A DNA stretch of 11,205 nucleotides. It comes from Desulfuromonadaceae bacterium (GTDB taxonomy: Bacteria > Desulfobacterota > Desulfuromonadia > Desulfuromonadales > Geopsychrobacteraceae). The notes below the pieces were generated by a model, which saw nothing but the letters and a program-made list of their open reading frames with translations, ran no database searches and had not been told where the DNA came from. Position numbers and translations under genes: made by a program. This document shows positions 5,865 through 11,205 of the stretch, piece by piece. The DNA is taken from positions 1 through 11,205 of the forward strand of contig DAOWKG010000142.1 in the NCBI GenBank assembly GCA_030639985.1. The letters run 5' to 3'. How positions within the stretch are numbered: position 1 is the stretch's first letter; every line of letters begins with the position of its first letter.

Positions 5865-6917
5865 CTATTTTCTCTCCGTGAGCAAGCTTAATAGTGATGC
5901 TGCAATTTTGTCCAGAGGCACTAATTTTTCTGCCCCCCCTTTTTCGTAGGCAACTTTTGGCATGCCAAAAACTATCGATGACGCCTCGTCCTGAGAAATA
6001 CAACGAGCGCCAGCCTGTCTCATTGCCAACATTCCGTTAGCGCCATCTTGCCCCATTCCCGTCAGCATGGCACCAACTGCATTGCTGCCAACATGTTTTG
6101 CTATGGAGTGCATCATGACATCGACTGATGGACAATGGCCACTTACTTTTTCATCGGTGCCGAGGCTGACTTCATAAAAACCACCGCGGCGGATAACCTC
6201 AAATTGTTTGCCGCCGGGGGCAATGAGAATCAGTCCCGAGCGAACCCGGTCACCATGTTCGGCTTCTTTTACTTGCATCTGACAAAGTTGATTGAGGCGT
6301 TCGGCGAACATTTTAGTGAAACCACCGGGCATGTGTTGGACAATTACTGTGCCGGCAGTGGTTGCCGGGAACTTTTCAATTACCTGCCGAATCGCTTCGG
6401 TGCCACCGGTTGATGCCCCTATCGCAATGATTTTATCGGTCGACTCTGCCAGTGCTGAAGATGAAGATCGACTTGACGGTGCCGTTAAACGTTTGCCTTT
6501 CCAATGGGAAACGTTAGCGGTTGAAGCAATTCTTACTTTAGTGCGTAGTTCTGCCAACATGGCATTTAGACCGCTAGCAACATTGCTGGTTGGTTTGGCG
6601 ACAAAATCTACCGCCCCCGCTTCCAATGCTTCCATAGTGATTTGCTTGCCACGTTGAGTCAATGAACTGACCATCACGATAGGAATTGGATATTGTGGCA
6701 TCAACTTCCGCAGGAATGCAACTCCATCCATGCGCGGCATCTCAACATCAAGGGTGAGAACGTCGGGATGTAGGCGGACAATCATGTCTCTGGCAATGTA
6801 GGGGTCAGCTGCAGTACCAACCACCTCAATACACGGGTCAATGGAGAGCCCCTGACTGAGGATATTTCTGACCAGAGCCGAGTCATCGACGATGAGAACA
6901 CGTATCGGTGGTGCCAT
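5865..6917 (-). CDS. cheB: CheB receptor methylesterase / response regulator
   Basis: The 350-residue protein has a receiver at about 1-120 (D11/D12, phosphoacceptor D57, K108) joined by a Ser-rich linker (about 145-160) to a methylesterase domain. The catalytic triad is S169 in GASTGG, H195 in VQHMPGGF and D291 in GMGQDGANGM. Each is five residues later than Ser164/His190/Asp286 of E. coli, so the enzyme looks intact. It removes methyl groups from, and can deamidate, receptor glutamates when phosphorylated by CheA. The ATG overlaps the cheR stop (TAATG), giving coupled expression of the opposing methylation enzymes, and its own stop abuts cheD. Confidence 0.97.
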   Translation of the reverse strand: MAPPIRVLIVDDSALVRNILSQGLSIDPCIEVVGTAADPYIARDMIVRLHPDVLTLDVEMPRMDGVAFLRKLMPQYPIPIVMVSSLTQRGKQITMEALEAGAVDFVAKPTSNVASGLNAMLAELRTKVRIASTANVSHWKGKRLTAPSSRSSSSALAESTDKIIAIGASTGGTEAIRQVIEKFPATTAGTVIVQHMPGGFTKMFAERLNQLCQMQVKEAEHGDRVRSGLILIAPGGKQFEVIRRGGFYEVSLGTDEKVSGHCPSVDVMMHSIAKHVGSNAVGAMLTGMGQDGANGMLAMRQAGARCISQDEASSIVFGMPKVAYEKGGAEKLVPLDKIAASLLSLLTERK

Positions 6918-7813
6918 TATCCTTCCCCTTTTTGGTAAAGGGCAGGTTTTAAATAGCGGTATAATGCTTGGTCACGCCCTAAGGTTTCCGAATGGCCAAT
7001 AAAGAGGTAGCCATCTTTTTCGGTATGTTTATGATAGCGGTTGACCAAGGCATCTCTGGTGACTTGATCAAAATAGATCATTACGTTACGGCAAAAAATC
7101 ATTTGAAACGGTTTTTTGAAGGGGAAAGTAGTATTCATCAAATTGAAGCGTCTGAAGGTAGTTTCTTTTTTGATTTTGTCTATTACCTGCATCTCTCCTG
7201 CCCCTGCCGGCGCGAAATATTTCTTTCGCAATGGATCCGGTAGCTGCATTACCCGATCGGTAGCGTAAGCACCGCGTCTGGCGACCGTTAATGCTCGGTC
7301 GGAGATATCGGTTGCCAGAATGCCAGCATCCCAGTTTTTATAATCGTTGCCCAAATATTCCATCATCAGCATCAATAGAGTGTATGGTTCTTCGCCACTG
7401 GAGCAGCCGGCGCACCAGATACGTAAATCTTTCCGATTCTCTCTTTTCAGCTTTTCAATTACTGCTGGCAACGCGGTTTCAGAGAAGTAGGTAAAATGCT
7501 CTTTCTCCCGGTTAAAGTAGGTGTGATTGGTAGAAATAAGATCAACCAGTTCACTAAGAGCTGCTTCGGTTTTATCGTTGTCGAGATAGTCAAAATAAGC
7601 AGCAAATGTTGGCAGCTGCCGTTGGCGGATGAGCTTCTGCAATCTGCCTACCAGCAGCGAACGTTTTTGTTCTGTCAAGTTAATCCCAAAACGTTTATAG
7701 ATCAGATCACGAATATGTTTAAATTCGGAATCTGAAATGGCCATCATGCCACTGCTTGGCTGCATGTTCATCGATGGTTGTTTCTTTCCGTTATTAATCT
7801 TCCGTTTTTTCAA
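6917..7813 (-). CDS. cheR: CheR receptor methyltransferase
   Basis: The protein is 298 residues from the TTG at 7813. It has an N-terminal helical CheR domain (FKHIRDLIYKRFGINL and following) and a SAM-dependent methyltransferase domain. Visible motifs are TNHTYFNRE (95-103), the SAM-binding CAGCSSGEEPYT (134-145), TDIS with D169, and FCRNVMIYFD (240-249). It methylates glutamates of chemoreceptors, opposing CheB. The start is uncertain. TTG at 7811-7813 overlaps cheW by 20 bp and has a weak GGA upstream. An ATG at 7769-7771 (residue 15 of the long form) lies 22 bp after the cheW stop with GGAAAG about 12 bases upstream. Both retain all known domains. Methylation implies receptors encoded elsewhere in the genome. 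Confidence 0.95.
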   Translation of the reverse strand: MKKRKINNGKKQPSMNMQPSSGMMAISDSEFKHIRDLIYKRFGINLTEQKRSLLVGRLQKLIRQRQLPTFAAYFDYLDNDKTEAALSELVDLISTNHTYFNREKEHFTYFSETALPAVIEKLKRENRKDLRIWCAGCSSGEEPYTLLMLMMEYLGNDYKNWDAGILATDISDRALTVARRGAYATDRVMQLPDPLRKKYFAPAGAGEMQVIDKIKKETTFRRFNLMNTTFPFKKPFQMIFCRNVMIYFDQVTRDALVNRYHKHTEKDGYLFIGHSETLGRDQALYRYLKPALYQKGEG

Positions 7814-8294
7814 TCAAATCCAACATTTCGCCACTGAAAAGTAATTTATTAATATTCAGTAGGATCTTAACATCATTATTGATTTTACCCATCCCCTGGA
7901 TGTAGTTGTCGTCGTTGTTTTTACTGGTTTTTGGTGCTGGTTCAACGTCAGCTTCAGGAATGTCGGCAACTTCGCTAACTTCATCGACAACCAGACCCAC
8001 TTCGGTTGTGTCAATATTTACCACAATGATACAGGTTCGCTCGTCGTAGGCGCGCGCTTCAAGCCCAAATCTGGCTCTGACATCCATAATCGGAATAACT
8101 TTACCACGCAGGTTGATGACTCCACGGATGAAGTCGGGCATGTCAGGGACATCGGTAATATTTTGAATGCCAATAATTTCAATAACGTATTGAATTTCGA
8201 TACCGTAATCTTCACCAGCAAGGTGAAAAGTCAGATACTTGTCTTTCTGCGTGTCTTCAGTTTCATAATTAGATAAGGTTGTCGCTTCAGCCAC
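7794..8294 (-). CDS. cheW: CheW coupling protein
   Basis: The 166-residue single CheW domain links receptors to CheA in the signalling array. The diagnostic RGVINLRG segment is at 57-64, followed by VIPIMDVRARFGL, and a VGLVVDEVSEVADIP strand-turn at about 99-113. The start is GTG 8292-8294, with AGGAGG five bases upstream inside the last codons of cheA; the two genes overlap by 8 bp. Residues 120-135 form a hydrophilic loop rich in Lys, Asn and Asp. It is the only stand-alone CheW here; a second CheW-like domain is the P5 of CheA. Confidence 0.96.
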   Translation of the reverse strand: MAEATTLSNYETEDTQKDKYLTFHLAGEDYGIEIQYVIEIIGIQNITDVPDMPDFIRGVINLRGKVIPIMDVRARFGLEARAYDERTCIIVVNIDTTEVGLVVDEVSEVADIPEADVEPAPKTSKNNDDNYIQGMGKINNDVKILLNINKLLFSGEMLDLIEKTED

Positions 8295-10626
8295 GGATTC
8301 CTCCTTTAAGTATCAATTCTTGTTGTGCTTCGTATTTTCTTTTTTTATTTTCTGCTGACTCAATCAGTGTACCGACATCCAGGATTAGACAAACGTTACC
8401 GTCGCCGAGGATGGTACAGCCGGAAACACCAGCAATATTACCAATGTAGTTAGATAACCCCTTGATAACGGTCTGCTGCTGGCCAAGAATTTCGTCAATG
8501 AAGAGGCAAAAACGGGTATCCTGATATTCGAGGACAATCAAAATACCGTCATCGAGGTTGCTTGAATCTGGTTTTTTGCCCAAGATTTCGTGAAGCCTGA
8601 TCACGGGGAGGAAGTTCTCTCTAACTTTTGCGAGCTCATCGCCATCTGGAGTGATGGTGATTTGATCCATTGCCGGCCGGTAGGCTTCAAGCATAGACAG
8701 GGTTGGAACAATACAAGTGGCTGAGCCAACTCTTACAATCATGCCGTCGATAATTGCCAAGGTCAGTGGAATTCGCAAAATTATTTTGCTGCCCTCTCCC
8801 GGGGTACTGTAGACATCGATCTTACCTTTGATTTTTTCCAGATTTTTCTTGACCACGTCCATGCCGACGCCACGTCCTGAGATGTCGGTAATTTTTTCTG
8901 CCGTAGAAAAGCCTGGCGCAAAAATCATATTATTGATCTGCTTATCGGTCAGGTCGTCAATCTCGCTAGCTTCGATAATGCCGTTAGCAAGGGCTTTTTC
9001 GAGGATTCTTTCTTTATTCAATCCGCGACCGTTGTCTTCAATCGTCACCCAGACTTCGCCCTCTTCGTGACGAGCTGAAAGGGTAATTGTCCCTTTTTCA
9101 CCTTTTCCTGCTGCCAGGCGTTCGTCAGGGGGTTCAAGGCCGTGATCCAGAGAATTGCGCAACAGGTGAACCAAGGGATCGGTTATTGTTTCGATTACAG
9201 TTTTGTCAATCTCAGTTTCTTCGCCGATCAATACCAGCTCAACTTTTTTGCCCGCTTTAACCGAAATATCATGAACCAGACGGATCATGCGGCGGAACAA
9301 GCCCGATACCGGAATCATCCGGATTGTCATTGCCATTTCCTGAAGCTCACGCACCAGTTTTGACATATGTTGGCCGGCCTTGTTGAAGTTTTCCAGTTCT
9401 AACCCTTTAAGGTCAGGGTTGTGGATAAGCATATTCTCAGCAATAACCAGTTCGCCGATCAGGTTGATCAAGCTATCCAGTTTGCCTAACTCGACCCGAA
9501 TATCCTGGCGTTTTGCTGGAGTCTTAGTCCTGACGGCAGGTTTGGCCGCAGCTTTGGACTTGTTGATGGTCTCTTGTTGCTTTTTTAGTGCCGTTGTAAC
9601 TTGCACAGTTGATGCGGAGCCCTGTTCTACCAGTATCTCCCCGACCGGTTTTTTCTGGGTTTCAACCGCCTTGCTGATGGCTTGTTCTGTAACTCCTTCA
9701 TCAACCAGGAAATCTCCCAGTAGCGGGGCAATAAGCTTTTGTAGATCCATGAGGTGCTGGTCAAGGTTTTCAACTGTGTCATCTTTGCCATCAGAAATAT
9801 TATTTACCCCCCGTTGTAAAACATCAAGCGAGGCGAGGAGTTGATCGGCGGGGTTTTCAACTGCTAATTTAGAACCAGCTTTGGCTCGATCAAGGACATT
9901 TTCCATTTGGTGCCCAAGTTTTTCGAGATGGGAATAGCCGAAAAAACCACAGTTGCCTTTAAAGCTATGGACGTTGCGAAAAATATCGCTGATGAAATCG
10001 ATATCACCAATATTGTCGCCCCATTCGAGTAAGCCCTGCTCAGTGTTTTGCAGAAGTTCGTTGCTTTCCTGGACAAAGCTCAGGCGCATTTCATCGGTAA
10101 TCTCTATCGCCGGGAGGGCATTTGGATCCAGTATTGGTGAAGCTGATTGCTTGGCGGGCTCTTCAGGTGCCGGCTCACTGGCTTCTGCCGCTGGTGCTTC
10201 ATCTGTCTTGCCACCACCCTTGGCTACTTCAATGGCATCGTGCAGGCGTACCGATATCTCATCTGCTGGTGTGACCATGGCATCATCGATGTAGTCATTT
10301 TCAACCATGTCGAGGGCCTCTTTGGCAAAATCACACGCTGCACAAAGGAGGGTGACGTGATCCGGAACCAAGCTGATTTCACCGTTACGAATTAGATCTA
10401 GAAGGTTTTCGGCTGCATGTGCAACCCTGGTCATATGATCAAATTCCAGGAAGCCGGCACTTCCTTTCATCGAATGAAATAACCGGAAAATTGAATTTAT
10501 AATTTCAGGATCGCTGTCTTGACCTAGTTCGATGATCGCCGGTTCCAGCTGTTCGATCATGTCCCGGCTCTCAGTTACAAATTCCTGAATAATTTCAATT
10601 TGATCGTCGTCGATAGGTGTACTCAT
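8287..10626 (-). CDS. cheA: CheA histidine kinase with two Hpt domains
   Basis: The 779-residue cytoplasmic kinase has these domains in order: Hpt1 (about 8-115) with phosphorylatable H51 in HSMKGSAGF; an Ala/Glu/Pro linker (about 138-170); Hpt2 (about 176-280) with H220 in HSFKGNCGF; a segment at about 301-350 with two motifs resembling the MshEN/GspE-N repeat; the P3 dimerisation helices (about 375-440); a catalytic ATPase with N box (HLLRNSLDHGLE, 487-498), G1 DNGRG (531-535) and GRGVGMD (584-590); and a C-terminal CheW-like P5 (about 620-760). A classic P2 CheY-binding domain was not recognised. It autophosphorylates and passes phosphate to CheB and the CheY proteins. The start is ATG 10624-10626 with AAGGA six bases upstream. 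It is the first gene of the operon. Confidence 0.96.
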   Translation of the reverse strand: MSTPIDDDQIEIIQEFVTESRDMIEQLEPAIIELGQDSDPEIINSIFRLFHSMKGSAGFLEFDHMTRVAHAAENLLDLIRNGEISLVPDHVTLLCAACDFAKEALDMVENDYIDDAMVTPADEISVRLHDAIEVAKGGGKTDEAPAAEASEPAPEEPAKQSASPILDPNALPAIEITDEMRLSFVQESNELLQNTEQGLLEWGDNIGDIDFISDIFRNVHSFKGNCGFFGYSHLEKLGHQMENVLDRAKAGSKLAVENPADQLLASLDVLQRGVNNISDGKDDTVENLDQHLMDLQKLIAPLLGDFLVDEGVTEQAISKAVETQKKPVGEILVEQGSASTVQVTTALKKQQETINKSKAAAKPAVRTKTPAKRQDIRVELGKLDSLINLIGELVIAENMLIHNPDLKGLELENFNKAGQHMSKLVRELQEMAMTIRMIPVSGLFRRMIRLVHDISVKAGKKVELVLIGEETEIDKTVIETITDPLVHLLRNSLDHGLEPPDERLAAGKGEKGTITLSARHEEGEVWVTIEDNGRGLNKERILEKALANGIIEASEIDDLTDKQINNMIFAPGFSTAEKITDISGRGVGMDVVKKNLEKIKGKIDVYSTPGEGSKIILRIPLTLAIIDGMIVRVGSATCIVPTLSMLEAYRPAMDQITITPDGDELAKVRENFLPVIRLHEILGKKPDSSNLDDGILIVLEYQDTRFCLFIDEILGQQQTVIKGLSNYIGNIAGVSGCTILGDGNVCLILDVGTLIESAENKKRKYEAQQELILKGGIRG
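8300..8304 (-). promoter_or_regulatory. Ribosome binding site for the GTG start of cheW
   Basis: GGAGG on the minus strand, five bases before GTG 8292-8294, embedded in the Gly-Gly-Ile-Arg-Gly codons that end cheA. It fixes a non-ATG start and indicates translational coupling of cheA and cheW. Confidence 0.65.
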
Positions 10627-10659
10627 CGCAGATCCTTAAAAAGACATACTTACAGAATG

Positions 10660-10665
10660 ATTATA
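10660..10665 (-). promoter_or_regulatory. Candidate -10 element for the che operon
   Basis: On the minus strand a consensus TATAAT lies 33 bases before the cheA ATG, leaving room for a short leader with the AAGGA site. No good -35 hexamer occurs at the expected spacing (the bases there read TAATAT), and the region upstream is very AT-rich, so this may be chance. Confidence 0.3.
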
Positions 10666-10745
10666 TTACTCCAAGCAAGCGAATATTAATTATATAAAAC
10701 AAATATATAAAAAGCAAAGATAAAATTAGGTTGGACCAGGTGCCA

Positions 10746-10764
10746 TTGTTTAGTTTTTAAACAA
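10746..10764 (+). other. Small inverted repeat in the miaA upstream region
   Basis: TTGTTTA (10746-10752) and TAAACAA (10758-10764) form a perfect 7-bp AT-rich stem with a 5-base loop. AGGTGC (10738-10743) and GCACCT (10831-10836) could close a larger structure around it. This may be an operator or leader fold, or simply chance in AT-rich DNA. Confidence 0.3.
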
Positions 10765-10877
10765 CCTTAGCTCCTTGCGGTTGACCTGCAAATAGATATT
10801 GTTTCGGATAGCGAATTGAAATGGTCAAGTGCACCTATTTTCTGTATCCTTAGGCTGCAAGGGAGATAAAAACATTG

Positions 10878-11205
10878 ATGCAAGAAAAATATAATTTATT
10901 GGTTATTCTGGGGGCAACCGCTGGTGGCAAGACTGGACTGGCAGTTAAGGTTGCGGCCTATCTTGATGGTGAAATTATCTCAGCCGATTCCCGCCAGGTG
11001 TATCGGGGGATGGATCTGGGAACGGGTAAGGATCTCCATGAATATGGGGATATCCCTCACCATTTGATCGATATCGCTGAGCCTGGTAGTGAATACAATG
11101 TATTTCAGTTTCAGAAAGACTGTTTTGACTGCATAGAGACTATCTGGCAGCGGCAAAAAATGGCAATTATCTGTGGCGGTACTGGAATGTATCTTGATGC
11201 CATCC
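10878..11205 (+). CDS. miaA: tRNA dimethylallyltransferase MiaA, N-terminal part
   Basis: The first 109 codons are present, and the gene runs off the right edge. The product transfers an isopentenyl group to A37 of tRNAs that read UNN codons. The P-loop GATAGGKT (about 12-19), the ISADSRQVYRGMDLGTGK segment and the IPHHLIDI segment identify the family, and ICGGTGMYLDAI follows near the edge. Where the commonest bacterial form has GTAKP or GTGKP, this one has GTGKD, resembling a second MiaA type found in some genomes with two copies; that comparison is from memory. ATG at 10878 was chosen; an in-frame TTG directly before it (10875) has a closer spacing to GGGAG at 10861-10865. Its divergence from cheA implies no functional link with the che genes. 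Confidence 0.93.
   Translation, partial: MQEKYNLLVILGATAGGKTGLAVKVAAYLDGEIISADSRQVYRGMDLGTGKDLHEYGDIPHHLIDIAEPGSEYNVFQFQKDCFDCIETIWQRQKMAIICGGTGMYLDAI

Larger units (their letters stand above)
10627..10877. other. Divergent AT-rich intergenic region between cheA and miaA
   Basis: This 251-bp gap must hold the promoters of two diverging units. It has a strongly AT-rich block at about 10681-10730, a candidate cheA -10 at 10660-10665, and on the plus strand TTGACC at 10781-10786 as a possible miaA -35 without a good -10 partner. GGGAG at 10861-10865 is the probable miaA ribosome binding site. No RNA gene or short coding sequence was recognised. Confidence 0.6.

Noticed and set aside
9380..9844. 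154-codon plus-strand open frame inside cheA
   Set aside because: It is an antisense shadow of a strongly conserved minus-strand gene, Ser-rich, and without recognisable domains.
10781..10809. sigma70 promoter for miaA based on TTGACC
   Set aside because: The -35 is good, but the bases at the 17-bp spacing (TCGGAT) match the -10 consensus at only three positions; mentioned only in the intergenic note.
1..11205. CRISPR array, tRNA, rRNA or complete insertion sequence
   Set aside because: No regularly spaced repeats, no cloverleaf-like sequence and no transposase frame were seen anywhere in the window.

Overview
The window is almost entirely one chemosensory (chemotaxis-type) gene cluster. 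Twelve genes run on the minus strand, from cheA at the right (start near 10626) to a fused phosphatase-like protein at the left (end near 131). A plus-strand gene flanks each side and each is cut by the window edge: the last 38 codons of a Fis-type DNA-binding protein at 2-118, and the first 109 codons of miaA from 10878. The gene content fits a Gram-negative anaerobe of the Desulfobacterota, most likely the Desulfuromonadales/Geobacter side: a two-Hpt CheA, CheD, several CheX-like proteins, an HDOD protein, a sigma54-activator tail, and a MiaA of the GTGKD type. This placement is inferred from gene content and general resemblance; no marker gene confirms it.

In transcription order the operon is cheA, cheW, cheR, cheB, cheD, an HDOD-domain gene, a second cheY-like receiver gene, a CheX-like gene, cheY, two tandem CheX paralogues, and a 623-residue protein with two CheX/CheC-like domains and a degenerate receiver. 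The first seven genes are very tightly packed. They overlap or abut at cheA/cheW, cheW/cheR, cheR/cheB, cheB/cheD and HDOD/cheY-like, which suggests translational coupling. The distal part is looser, with gaps of about 30-130 bp. One gap holds a perfect 12-bp-arm hairpin (3108-3132) and another a roughly 106-bp imperfect palindrome (2028-2133).

Functionally, CheA (two phosphorylatable histidines) with CheW forms the kinase core. CheR and CheB set receptor methylation, and CheD deamidates receptors. Two single-domain receivers carry phosphoryl groups to the output. No cheZ, cheC or fliY is present. Dephosphorylation seems to be covered instead by an unusually large set of CheX-like proteins: three stand-alone copies with identical active-site spacing (D-x3-E-x2-N-x21-P) and two more domains in the fusion. 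No receptor (MCP) or flagellar gene is in view, so the stimulus and the output (flagella, type IV pili or another function) cannot be read from this window.

The most unusual items are the double-CheX/pseudo-receiver fusion, the total of five CheX-fold domains in one operon, a two-motif MshEN/GspE-N-like segment inside CheA, and the large palindrome between the last two genes.
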